Below are positions 7,731-15,836 of a stretch of 22,772 bases of DNA, piece by piece. The notes beneath the pieces were generated by a model. That model searched no databases. It saw nothing but the letters and a program-made list of their open reading frames with translations, and had not been told where the DNA came from. Source of the DNA: an uncultured Opitutia bacterium (lineage in GTDB: Bacteria; Verrucomicrobiota; Verrucomicrobiia; Opitutales; Opitutaceae). Every line of letters starts with the position of its first letter. The first letter of the stretch is position 1. The position numbers were made by a program, and so were the translations under genes. The stretch covers positions 1-22,772 of the forward strand of contig CAJAFD010000395.1 of assembly GCA_903938935.1 (NCBI GenBank), written 5' to 3'.

Positions 7731-10700
7731 GTGAGCTCCAATTTTTTTCGCCTTCTTTTCGCCGCGCTCCTCCTGCCGTTGGGCGCCGCCCGAGCCACGA
7801 CCACACCGTCCGCGCCACCCGAAGGTTTCACCACCAAAGAGCTCGCCCAAGGCCACACCGACGGCTCCGTCCTCGCCTTGCCCCGCGCCCTCCATCGCAT
7901 CGGCGCCGATGCTGCCGAGAACCTTGAAGGCCGCCGCCTCATCCGAAAATTTTCTCGTTTCAACGACCTCCGCGTCCTCGCCCCGGCCGCCGGCGAAACC
8001 ACCCTCCAAGCCATCTCCCGCCTCCGCGCCACCGGCCGCTACGAATTCGTCGAGCCCGATTACCTACTCCAGGTCGACGCTACACCCAACGACGCCCGCT
8101 TCGCCACCCAGTGGTCCCTCGCCAACACCGGCCAATCCAACGGCGTCATCGGCGCCGATATCTCCGCCCCCGCCGCTTGGGACACGCTCACCGACGCCTC
8201 TTCCGTCATCGTCGCCGTCATCGATTCTGGCGCCCGCCTCACCCACGCTGACCTTGCTCCTAATCTCTGGCGCAACCCCGCGCCCACCATCGGCGACCTC
8301 AATGGCATCCGCGCCACCAGCGCCCGCGGCACGATCACCAGCGGCGACCCCACCGACGACGAGGGCCACGGCTCCCACGTCGCCGGCATCATCGGCGCGG
8401 TCGGCAACAACGGCACCACCGGCGCCGGCCTCGCGGGCGTCGCCTGGAAAATCCAGATCATGCCGCTCAAGTTCATCTCCTCCGCCGGCACCGGCGCCAC
8501 CTCCGATGCCGTCGCCTGCATCGACTACGCCATCGCCCACGGTGCCTCCATCATCAACGCCTCCTACGGCGAATCCGCCGGCAATTTCTCCCAATCCCAA
8601 TACCTCGCCATCCGTCGCGCGCGCGACGCCGGCCTGATCTTCGTAGCCGCCGCCGGCAACGAAGCCACCAACCTCGACCTCTCGCCTCATTACCCCGCCA
8701 GCTACAACCTCGACAACGTCATCGCCATCGGCGCCTCCGCTCGCCGCGACGAAGCCGCCGCCTATTCCAACTACGGCGCGACCGTCGAACTTTTCGCCCC
8801 CGGCTCCGAAATCCTCTCCCTCGGTTACACCTCCGACGCCGCCTCCGCCACGCTCAGCGGCACCTCCATGGCTGCGCCCCACATCACCGGCGCCCTCGCC
8901 CTCCTCAAAGCCCGTTTCCCCGCCGATTCGCCCCGCCAACTCATCAACCGTCTCCTCCGCTCCGTCGATCGTCCCGCCACTCTCGCCGGCAAATCCCAGA
9001 CCAACGGCCGCCTCAACCTCGCCCGCGCCCTCACTTCCACCGACAACCGCCCATTCAACGACGACTTCGCCTCCCGCGCCGTCCTCACCTCCGACAACAT
9101 AACCGCCCGCGCCGCCAACCCCGGCGCCACTCGCGAGAGCGACGAGCCGCTTCCCGCCGGACTCACCAACGGCTCCGGCTCCCTCTGGTGGCAATGGTCC
9201 ACCACCGTCGGCGGCACTGTCTCGATCAGCACCACGGCCGACACCACCTACGACACTGTCCTCGCCGTCTACACCGGCTCGACCCTCGCCACGCTCACCC
9301 CCGTCGCAGCCAATGACGACGCCCCCGGCAGCACCGGCACCAACAGCCGCATCACGTTCACCGCCCTTCCCGGCGTGAATTACCACATCGCCATCGAAGG
9401 CAAAAACGGCGCCACCGGCTTCGCCGTCCTCGACATCGCCACCATCCCCGTAAACGACGCCTTCACCAACGCCCTCACTCTCACCGGCCCCACCGCCCTC
9501 ATCCTCACCACCAACAAAGGCGCCTCCCGTGAAGCCGGCGAACCTCGCATCCTCAACAACGCCGGCGGCACTTCCCTCTGGTATCAATGGACCGCCCCCA
9601 CCACCGGCCGCTACCAGTTCGCCGTCTACAGCAACGACGTCGACCCCTTCCTCGCCATCTACACCGGTTCCACACTCTCCAACCTCACCCTCATCGCCGC
9701 CAACGACAGCGACCGCTCCGACTCCGCCAACACCTCCGCCCTCATCACCGTCGAAGCCACCGCCGGCGTCACCTACCGCATCGCCGTCGACGCCAAATCC
9801 GGCGCCGGCGCCCTCACGCTCACGCTCAACGACTCCCTCTGGCAAGCCGCCGCCACCGACAGCGTGACGCCTTCACCCACCGTCGCCCCCGACGGCACGG
9901 TTTACGCCGGCAGCGCCGATAAAATCCTCTACGCCTTCAACCCCGACGGTTCCCAAAAATGGGCCTACCTCACCACCGGCACCCTCGACAGCGCCTCCGC
10001 CGCCCTCGGCGCGGACGGCACCCTCTACGTCGGCTCCAACGACAGCATCGTCTACGCCCTCAAACCCGACGGCACCCTCCTCTGGTCCCAATCCCTCGAC
10101 CCCGCCACCCGCCCCGGCGCCTCCAACTCCATCGCCCTTGCCGCCGACGGCACCCTCTACCTCAAAGCCTCCGACGGCTACGTCTACGCTCTCAATCCCA
10201 CCGACGGCTCCCGCAAATGGCGCGCCTACATCAACGCCCCCGATGGTTCGCACTACGGCAGCCCCAGCGTCGCCGCCGACGGCACGATTTACTGCGGCTC
10301 CTCCGACAACAGCCTTTACGCCCTCAACCCCGACGGCTCCAAAAAATGGACCTTCGTCCCCGCCACCGCCGACGGCGGCATCTATTCCCCGCCCGCCATC
10401 GACGCCACCGGCAACCTCTATTACACCACCCTCACCGGTGCCATCTATTCCGTCACGGCCAACGGCACCCAGCGCTGGCGCTTCGCCTCGGGCGGCAACT
10501 GTTCGTCTTCGCCGGCCCTGAGCGCCGACGGCGCCACGCTCTACTACGGCGGCTACGACAAAAAACTCTACGCCCTCGCCACCGCCACCGGCGCCCTCCG
10601 TTGGACCGCTCCGCTCGGCGATGAAGTCCGCGCGAGCTCCCCCGCCATCGACGCTAACGGCGTCATCTACATCGGTTGCTACGATAAAAAACTCTACGCC

Positions 10701-11948
10701 ATCAACCCCGATGGCTCCCTCAAACGCACGTGGGCCACCGCCGAATTCATCCGCTCCTCCCCCGCCATCGCCGGCACCACGCTCTACGTCGGCAGCAACG
10801 ACCACAAACTCTACGCCATCAACCTCGGCGTCTCCGCCGCCGGCGGCCCCTGGCCCCAATACCGCGCCAACGCCCGCCGCCTCGGCCGCGCCGTGACCGA
10901 ATCCCTCGCCATCACCGCCGAACCCAGCCCCGTCGTCGCCACGGCGGGCAGCTCGGCCAGTTTCAGCGTCACCGCCACCGGCACAGGCCCGCTCGCATAC
11001 CAATGGTTCAAAGCCGGCGTCGCCCTCACCGGCGCCACCAACGCCACCCTCGATTTACCCGCCGTCACTAGCGCCCAAGCCGGCAGCTACACCGTCCGCA
11101 TCACCGGTCCCCAAGGCAGCGTGACCAGCTCCGCCGCACGCCTCACCGTAAACGCCGCGCCGACGGGCCTCACCAGCCGCCTCAGCAACGTCTCCGTTCG
11201 CACCGCCCTCGCCGCCGATCAAATCCTCATCGTTGGCCTCAGCATGACGGGCGGGAAAAAAGACCTCCTGATCCGCGCCGCCGGCCCATCCCTCAGCACC
11301 TTCGGCGTCCCCAACCCGATGCCCGACCCGAAACTCGCCCTCTACACCGGCGCCACCAACACCGCCACCAACGACAACTGGGCCGGCGACTCCGTCGTCC
11401 TCGCGGCCAACGCCGCGCAAGGCGCCTTCCCGTTTCTCGCCACCACCAGCCTTGACGCGGCCCTCGTCGCCAACATCGAGGGCGGCCGCACCGTTCAAGT
11501 CTCTGGCCCCACCGCTGGCACGGTCATCGTCGAAGCCTACGACGCCGGCACCGGCAACACCACCCGCCTCACCAACCTCTCCGCTCGCAACCAAGTCGGC
11601 ACCGGCGCCAACATCCTCATCGCCGGCTTCACCCTCACGGGCTCGGGCACCAAAACCGTTCTCATCCGCGCCGTCGGCCCGGGCCTCACTCGCTTCGGCG
11701 TGAGCAACACCCTCGCCGATCCCCAACTCGCGCTGTTTAATTCCTCCTCGGAAAAAATCGCCGAAAACGACACCTGGTCGTCCGCGCTCACGTCGACGTT
11801 CTCCGCCGTCGGCGCCTTCGGTCTCACCGCCAGCAGCAAAGACGCCGCCCTCCTCGTGACGCTCGCCCCCGGCGGCTACACCGTCCAAGTCTCCGGCGCC
11901 AACGCCACCACCGGCCAAGCCATCATCGAGATTTACGAAGTCCCGTAA
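7731..11948 (+). CDS. Secreted S8 subtilisin-like protease with propeller, Ig-like and C-terminal repeat modules
   Basis: This 1405-residue protein is exported by an N-terminal signal peptide (about 1-23). A propeptide-like region (about 30-115) ends in EFVEPDY, as in fervidolysin-type prodomains. The S8 domain follows, with a complete triad: Asp165 (VIDSG), His213 (GHGSH) and Ser379 (GTSMAAP), plus oxyanion Asn310 (AAAGN). Two related beta-sandwich modules (441-570 and 571-702) each contain an L(A)VYTGSTL-type strand. Eight PQQ-like blades follow (about 701-1035), each with a variant of DGTLYVGSxDxxLYALNPDG. An Ig-like domain spans 1060-1141. Two copies of a module of about 130 residues complete the chain. 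Protease activity is well supported; the substrate is unknown. Translation probably starts at GTG 7731, since the signal peptide begins directly there. No terminator is visible before pyrR. Confidence 0.92.
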   Translation: MSSNFFRLLFAALLLPLGAARATTTPSAPPEGFTTKELAQGHTDGSVLALPRALHRIGADAAENLEGRRLIRKFSRFNDLRVLAPAAGETTLQAISRLRATGRYEFVEPDYLLQVDATPNDARFATQWSLANTGQSNGVIGADISAPAAWDTLTDASSVIVAVIDSGARLTHADLAPNLWRNPAPTIGDLNGIRATSARGTITSGDPTDDEGHGSHVAGIIGAVGNNGTTGAGLAGVAWKIQIMPLKFISSAGTGATSDAVACIDYAIAHGASIINASYGESAGNFSQSQYLAIRRARDAGLIFVAAAGNEATNLDLSPHYPASYNLDNVIAIGASARRDEAAAYSNYGATVELFAPGSEILSLGYTSDAASATLSGTSMAAPHITGALALLKARFPADSPRQLINRLLRSVDRPATLAGKSQTNGRLNLARALTSTDNRPFNDDFASRAVLTSDNITARAANPGATRESDEPLPAGLTNGSGSLWWQWSTTVGGTVSISTTADTTYDTVLAVYTGSTLATLTPVAANDDAPGSTGTNSRITFTALPGVNYHIAIEGKNGATGFAVLDIATIPVNDAFTNALTLTGPTALILTTNKGASREAGEPRILNNAGGTSLWYQWTAPTTGRYQFAVYSNDVDPFLAIYTGSTLSNLTLIAANDSDRSDSANTSALITVEATAGVTYRIAVDAKSGAGALTLTLNDSLWQAAATDSVTPSPTVAPDGTVYAGSADKILYAFNPDGSQKWAYLTTGTLDSASAALGADGTLYVGSNDSIVYALKPDGTLLWSQSLDPATRPGASNSIALAADGTLYLKASDGYVYALNPTDGSRKWRAYINAPDGSHYGSPSVAADGTIYCGSSDNSLYALNPDGSKKWTFVPATADGGIYSPPAIDATGNLYYTTLTGAIYSVTANGTQRWRFASGGNCSSSPALSADGATLYYGGYDKKLYALATATGALRWTAPLGDEVRASSPAIDANGVIYIGCYDKKLYAINPDGSLKRTWATAEFIRSSPAIAGTTLYVGSNDHKLYAINLGVSAAGGPWPQYRANARRLGRAVTESLAITAEPSPVVATAGSSASFSVTATGTGPLAYQWFKAGVALTGATNATLDLPAVTSAQAGSYTVRITGPQGSVTSSAARLTVNAAPTGLTSRLSNVSVRTALAADQILIVGLSMTGGKKDLLIRAAGPSLSTFGVPNPMPDPKLALYTGATNTATNDNWAGDSVVLAANAAQGAFPFLATTSLDAALVANIEGGRTVQVSGPTAGTVIVEAYDAGTGNTTRLTNLSARNQVGTGANILIAGFTLTGSGTKTVLIRAVGPGLTRFGVSNTLADPQLALFNSSSEKIAENDTWSSALTSTFSAVGAFGLTASSKDAALLVTLAPGGYTVQVSGANATTGQAIIEIYEVP
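9828..10850 (+). repeat. Eight PQQ-like propeller blades inside the protease gene
   Basis: The encoded protein (residues about 700-1040) shows eight consecutive repeats of 40-44 residues. Each has an alanine/aspartate turn, a Gly-Thr/Asn turn, a tyrosine strand, a (G/A)S-x-D turn and a closing tryptophan strand. Blades begin near residues 720, 761, 805, 849, 891, 932, 973 and 1013. Eight blades fit the quinoprotein alcohol dehydrogenase-like fold. The residues needed for PQQ itself are not evident, so a structural or binding role is more likely than redox catalysis. Confidence 0.75.
11166..11948 (+). repeat. Two C-terminal modules of about 130 residues in the protease gene
   Basis: Residues about 1149-1276 and 1278-1405 align with each other. 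Shared landmarks are RLSNVS/RLTNLS, ILIVG/ILIAG, LLIRAAGPSL/VLIRAVGPGL, FGV, DPKLAL/DPQLAL, DNW/DTW, GAF, DAAL, TVQVSG, and the endings VEAYD/IEIYE. This is a protein-level duplication; the DNA copies have diverged. The end-of-protein position suggests a surface-retention or secretion module, which is inference. Confidence 0.75.
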
Positions 11949-12019
11949 CTTCTGCTAATCACTCGACTCGCACCGCTTTCGGGCTTTACCGGCTTTGCCC
12001 GCGCCGCCTCAATCAGCCC

Positions 12020-12571
12020 GTGGCTACGCCCAAAACCATCGGCGCCGATGATATTCACGCCGCCATTAACCAAATCGCCGCGTCCATCGCCGAACGCCAT
12101 TGCGCCGGCGATCGCCTGATCCTTCTCGGCATCGCCAACGGCGGCATCCCTCTCGCCCGTCGCCTCACCGCCCGCCTCGCCCAGCTCAGCCCGCGGCTCG
12201 CCGCCAAATCCGGCTCCATCGACATCTCGTTTCACCGCGACGACATCGGCCGCAATCCCATCCCGAAAGAATTTACGCCCACCGTCCTGCCCGCCGACGT
12301 CAACGGCGCCCGCGTCATTCTTGTCGACGACGTTCTCTTCTCCGGTCGCACCGTCAAAGCCGCCCTCGACGAGCTCTTTGATCACGGCCGCCCCGCCAAG
12401 GTCGAACTCGCCGTCCTGGTCGATCGCGGCCACCACCTCATGCCCGTCGCCGCCGATTACGTCGGGCTCCACCTCACCACCACCGCAGCCGAAAAAGTCG
12501 TCGTCCTCCTCGACGAAACCACCCCGACCCGCGACCGCATCACCGTCCGCCCCGCCGGCGCGGTGAACTGA
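12020..12571 (+). CDS. pyrR: PyrR-family pyrimidine regulator / uracil phosphoribosyltransferase
   Basis: This 183-residue protein is of type I phosphoribosyltransferase fold. The PRPP-binding loop VILVDDVLFSGRT lies at residues 99-111. It is followed by VELAVLVDRGHHLMPVAADYVG, the characteristic PyrR stretch that distinguishes it from other PRTases. PyrR proteins bind UMP or UTP and, in many bacteria, the 5' leader RNA of pyr genes to cause attenuation; many also have weak uracil phosphoribosyltransferase activity. Translation starts at GTG 12020; no in-frame ATG is available close to the conserved N terminus. It is 24 bases upstream of pyrB. I see no PyrR-binding loop or attenuator in 11949-12019 or the pyrR-pyrB gap, so how it acts here is open. 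Confidence 0.92.
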   Translation: MATPKTIGADDIHAAINQIAASIAERHCAGDRLILLGIANGGIPLARRLTARLAQLSPRLAAKSGSIDISFHRDDIGRNPIPKEFTPTVLPADVNGARVILVDDVLFSGRTVKAALDELFDHGRPAKVELAVLVDRGHHLMPVAADYVGLHLTTTAAEKVVVLLDETTPTRDRITVRPAGAVN

Positions 12572-12595
12572 TTTTCTTCTCTTTAATTTCCCCCC

Positions 12596-13543
12596 ATGCC
12601 CTGGACCCGCCGCCACCTCCTCACGATCGAGGAACTTTCCCTCGCCGAAATCGGCCAGATCCACGCCACCGCTACGGCCTTCAAAAAAATCCTCGGCCGC
12701 AGTGTGAAAAAAGTCCCCGCCCTGCGCGGCAAGACCATCGTGAATCTCTTCCTCGAGCCGAGCACGCGTACGCGCATGGCCTTCGACATGGCCGCGAAGC
12801 GCCTGAGCGCCGACGTCATCTCCCTCGACGGCGCCAGCTCCAGCACGACCAAAGGCGAAACCCTCCGCGACACCGCGGAAAACATCCGCGCGCTCGGCGC
12901 CGACATGATCATTTTGCGCCACGCCGCCGCCGGCTCGCCGCTGTACCTCTCCAAGTTCCTCGACATCCCCGTCATCAACGCCGGCGACGGCGCCCACGAG
13001 CATCCCACGCAGGGGTTACTCGACACGTTTACGATGCTCGAACACCTCGGCTCCTTGAAGGGCCGCAAGGTCGTCATCCTCGGCGACATTCTCTTCAGCC
13101 GCGTCGCCCGCTCCAACATCCACGCCCTCACCAAACTCGGCGCCGCCGTCACGCTCGTCGGCCCGTCCACGCTCGTCCCGCACTGGTTCACCGATCTCGG
13201 CGTGAAAGTTTCCCACGATCTCCGCAGCGCCCTCGCCGACGCCGAGGTCGTCATGCTCCTGCGCATCCAACACGAGCGCCAATCCAGCGGCCACTTCCCT
13301 TCGCTCGGCGAATACACGAGCATGTTTGGCCTCAACAAAACCCGCGCCAGCTGGCTCAACCCGAAAGCCATCATCATGCACCCCGGCCCGATCAACCGCG
13401 GCGTCGAGATCGACAGCGAACTCGCCGACGGCGATCGCAGCGTGATCCTCGAACAAGTCACCAACGGCATCGCTGTCCGCATGGCCGTGCTCTACCTCTG
13501 CTCCGGTGGCCAACCCGAATCCGTGATGCCCGCCTCCGCCTAA
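12596..13543 (+). CDS. pyrB: Aspartate carbamoyltransferase catalytic subunit
   Basis: The 315-residue product catalyses carbamoyl phosphate plus aspartate to N-carbamoyl-aspartate, the first committed step of pyrimidine synthesis. Diagnostic residues are all visible: STRTR at 56-60 for carbamoyl phosphate, the swinging loop SSSTTKGET at 81-89, HPTQ at 136-139, and HPGPINRG at 262-269 for the aspartate side. Length is normal for the catalytic chain. No pyrI regulatory-subunit gene is in the window; the neighbours are pyrR (24 bases upstream) and pyrC (36 bases downstream). Its association is therefore probably with dihydroorotase or as a free trimer; this is inference. The ATG is preceded by a C/T-rich stretch without a Shine-Dalgarno sequence. 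Confidence 0.96.
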   Translation: MPWTRRHLLTIEELSLAEIGQIHATATAFKKILGRSVKKVPALRGKTIVNLFLEPSTRTRMAFDMAAKRLSADVISLDGASSSTTKGETLRDTAENIRALGADMIILRHAAAGSPLYLSKFLDIPVINAGDGAHEHPTQGLLDTFTMLEHLGSLKGRKVVILGDILFSRVARSNIHALTKLGAAVTLVGPSTLVPHWFTDLGVKVSHDLRSALADAEVVMLLRIQHERQSSGHFPSLGEYTSMFGLNKTRASWLNPKAIIMHPGPINRGVEIDSELADGDRSVILEQVTNGIAVRMAVLYLCSGGQPESVMPASA

Positions 13544-13579
13544 ACATCCGCCCTTTTCACGCCGCACCCGCCCGCCGCC

Positions 13580-14869
13580 ATGTCCACTTTCTGGATTCAA
13601 AACGCCCGCATCATCGACCCCGCCGCCAAACGCGACGCCGTCGGTGACCTCTATATTTCCGACGGTAAATTCGTCGCCACCCTTTCCGCCGCCGCCAAAA
13701 AACGCGCCAAAAAAATCGACGCCACCGGCCTCGTCGCCTGCCCCGGCCTGATCGACGTCCACGTCCATTTCCGCGAACCCGGCCAGACACACAAAGAAAC
13801 CATCGCTACCGGCTCCCGCGCCGCTGCCGCCGGTGGTTTCACCACGGTCGTGTGCATGCCCAACACCGCCCCTGTCGCCGATAACGCCGGCACCATCCAA
13901 CTCATCAACGACTCCGTTCGTCGCGACGCCGTGGTCCGCGTCCTCCCCACCGGTTGCATCACCGTCGGCATGAAAGGCGCCGCCCTCGCTCCCATCGGCT
14001 CTCTCAAACGCGCCGGCGTCGTCGCCATCACCGACGACGGCGATTGCGTCCAATCCAACGAACTCATGCGCCGCGCCTGCGAGTACGCCAAGATGTTCGA
14101 CCTGCCGATCATGGATCACTGCCAGGATCATTCCATGACCGTCGGCGCCGTCATGAACGAAGGCGTCATGTCCACGCGCCTCGGCCTGCGCGGTTGGCCC
14201 AACGCCGCCGAAGACCTCATCGTCGCCCGCAACGCCATCCTCTCCGAACACACCGGCGCGCACATCCACCTCCAACACATTTCCTCGCGCCACTCCGTCG
14301 ACATCATCCGACGCGCCAAGGCCCGCGGCGTCAAAATCACCGCCGAAGCCACGCCACACCACATCGCCCTCACCGACGAATCCCTCGCGACCTACGACAC
14401 GCATTTCAAGATGAACCCGCCGCTGCGCACCGAGGAAGACCGCCGCGCCATCATCGCCGGCCTCCGCGACGGCACGATCGACATCATCGCCACCGACCAC
14501 GCCCCGCACACCGACTACGAGAAAGACAAAGAATTCGACTTCGCGCCCAACGGCATCCTCGGCCTCGAAACCGCGCTCCCCGTCACGCTCGCCATTCTTG
14601 TCCGCCAGGAAAAATTCAAGCTGCCCTTCGTCATCGACCTCATGACGCGCCGCCCCGCGCAGCTCCTCGGGCTCCCCGCTGGCACGCTCGCCGCCGGCGC
14701 CGCCGCCGACCTCTGTCTTTTCAATCCCAACGAAGACTGGACCTACGACGCCAAAGCCGGCTTCAGTAAATCCAGCAATTCCCCTTGGCACGGCGCCACG
14801 CTCACCGGCCGCGTCAAGACCACCTTCGTCGGCGGAAAAATCGTCTTCGCGCAGGGTAAGATCCTCTAA
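13580..14869 (+). CDS. pyrC: Dihydroorotase, class I
   Basis: The 429-residue product cyclises carbamoyl-aspartate to dihydroorotate. The metal-binding set of class I enzymes can be placed: His61 and His63 (DVHVHFREPG), Asp153 (TDDGD), His180 (DHCQD), His233 (LQHIS) and Asp306 (ATDHAPH). This spacing matches what I recall for the Aquifex-type active enzyme. The family's usual HCED is HCQD here, a substitution next to a ligand rather than of a ligand. FKMNPPLR near 276-283 is the substrate-loop phrase. It is the last gene of the pyrR-pyrB-pyrC cluster. No terminator is seen in the 112 bases to the next gene, which contain only a small CGAGC-TT-GCTCG dyad at 14939-14950. Confidence 0.95.
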   Translation: MSTFWIQNARIIDPAAKRDAVGDLYISDGKFVATLSAAAKKRAKKIDATGLVACPGLIDVHVHFREPGQTHKETIATGSRAAAAGGFTTVVCMPNTAPVADNAGTIQLINDSVRRDAVVRVLPTGCITVGMKGAALAPIGSLKRAGVVAITDDGDCVQSNELMRRACEYAKMFDLPIMDHCQDHSMTVGAVMNEGVMSTRLGLRGWPNAAEDLIVARNAILSEHTGAHIHLQHISSRHSVDIIRRAKARGVKITAEATPHHIALTDESLATYDTHFKMNPPLRTEEDRRAIIAGLRDGTIDIIATDHAPHTDYEKDKEFDFAPNGILGLETALPVTLAILVRQEKFKLPFVIDLMTRRPAQLLGLPAGTLAAGAAADLCLFNPNEDWTYDAKAGFSKSSNSPWHGATLTGRVKTTFVGGKIVFAQGKIL

Positions 14870-14981
14870 AATTTCGCGCCCGAAATCACCCGCCGGAACC
14901 GCGCCGCCGCCCCGACCGCGCTCAATCGGGTAGGCCCTCGAGCTTGCTCGCTCGCCCATTTTCCTGCGCAATCACGCGCAC

Positions 14982-15797
14982 ATGCCCGCCCTCTCCGCCC
15001 AGATCGCCGTCGGCCTCGAACTTTCGCTGCTCCTCAGCGGGGCGTGGCTACTCTGGCGACTTAGCCTTAGCCCCGCCGCCCGCGCCGAGCGTCCAGCGCC
15101 GCTCCTCGGGACGTGGGAAATTTCCCTTACCGATTTTCTCCTCTTTCTTTGGTGCGTGATCATCGGCGGCCTCATCTGCCAAGTCGGCCTCACCCAGCTG
15201 CTCAAACAGGCGAACCTAAACTCGACCCAACGTCTCATTTTCGTCGGCGGCGGTTTTCAATTCGGCATGTTGGCCGGCATCGCTTTTTTCCGTCTCATCT
15301 TGCAGCGGCGCGTCCTCACGCCCGATGCGCCGGTGACGCTCCACCCAGCGCTCAGCGGCCTCGCCACGTTTCTCGTTTCGCTGCCGGTTCTCATGGTCGT
15401 CAGCGCGGTGTGGCAGTTTCTGCTCAAGCTCTGTGGCATCACCGCCGAAAAGCAGGATCTCATCGCCATGTTCGCCGATGCTAAATCGCCCGGCTTGCTC
15501 GCGTTCATGATTTTATTGGCGGTCGTCATAGCGCCCATCACGGAAGAACTGCTTTTTCGGGCCGGCATTTTTCGCTACGTGCGCACGCGCCTCCCGCGCT
15601 GGGCCGCGCTGCTGATTCCGTCCGTTCTCTTCGGCGCCCTCCACGCCAACCTCGCCAGCTTCGCCCCGCTCGTCGCCCTCGGCGTCGTCTTCTCCCTCGC
15701 CTACGCGCGCACCGGCCGCATCGCCACCACGATCGTCGCGCACGGATTGTTCAACTTGAACACCATCGTCCTCATCTTCTCCGGCGTGACCGCATGA
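14982..15797 (+). CDS. CPBP family intramembrane metalloprotease
   Basis: This 271-residue membrane protein has several hydrophobic helices. The CPBP (formerly Abi) active-site motifs are in the right order: EExxxR as Glu188-Glu189...Arg193 (EELLFR), FxxxH as Phe217...His221, and HxxxN as His254...Asn258. These residues bind the catalytic metal or activate water in type II CAAX-prenyl-protease-like enzymes. In bacteria such proteins have been linked to maturation or immunity functions, but no substrate gene is recognisable nearby. It lies between pyrC and thiL on the same strand, with 39 bases to thiL, so cotranscription with thiL and tsaE is likely. The ATG 14982 is the first in-frame start and is directly followed by the first hydrophobic helix. 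Confidence 0.88.
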   Translation: MPALSAQIAVGLELSLLLSGAWLLWRLSLSPAARAERPAPLLGTWEISLTDFLLFLWCVIIGGLICQVGLTQLLKQANLNSTQRLIFVGGGFQFGMLAGIAFFRLILQRRVLTPDAPVTLHPALSGLATFLVSLPVLMVVSAVWQFLLKLCGITAEKQDLIAMFADAKSPGLLAFMILLAVVIAPITEELLFRAGIFRYVRTRLPRWAALLIPSVLFGALHANLASFAPLVALGVVFSLAYARTGRIATTIVAHGLFNLNTIVLIFSGVTA

Positions 15798-15836
15798 TAC
15801 CGTCCGCCGACCTCGCCGATTTCTTTCACGCCCGTT

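Noticed and set aside
8064..9845. Long minus-strand open frame of 593 codons under the protease gene
   Set aside because: It is Gly/Val/Asp-rich with no domain, antisense to an intact catalytic S8 domain, and typical of codon-biased shadow frames in GC-rich DNA.
11980..12001. CGGGC/GCCCG stem before pyrR as an attenuator
   Set aside because: Only five pairs with a twelve-base loop, no T run and no PyrR-type loop sequence.
13016..14971. Minus-strand open frame of 651 codons under pyrB and pyrC
   Set aside because: It is low-complexity Gly/Asp/Val-rich sequence antisense to two fully motif-supported enzymes.
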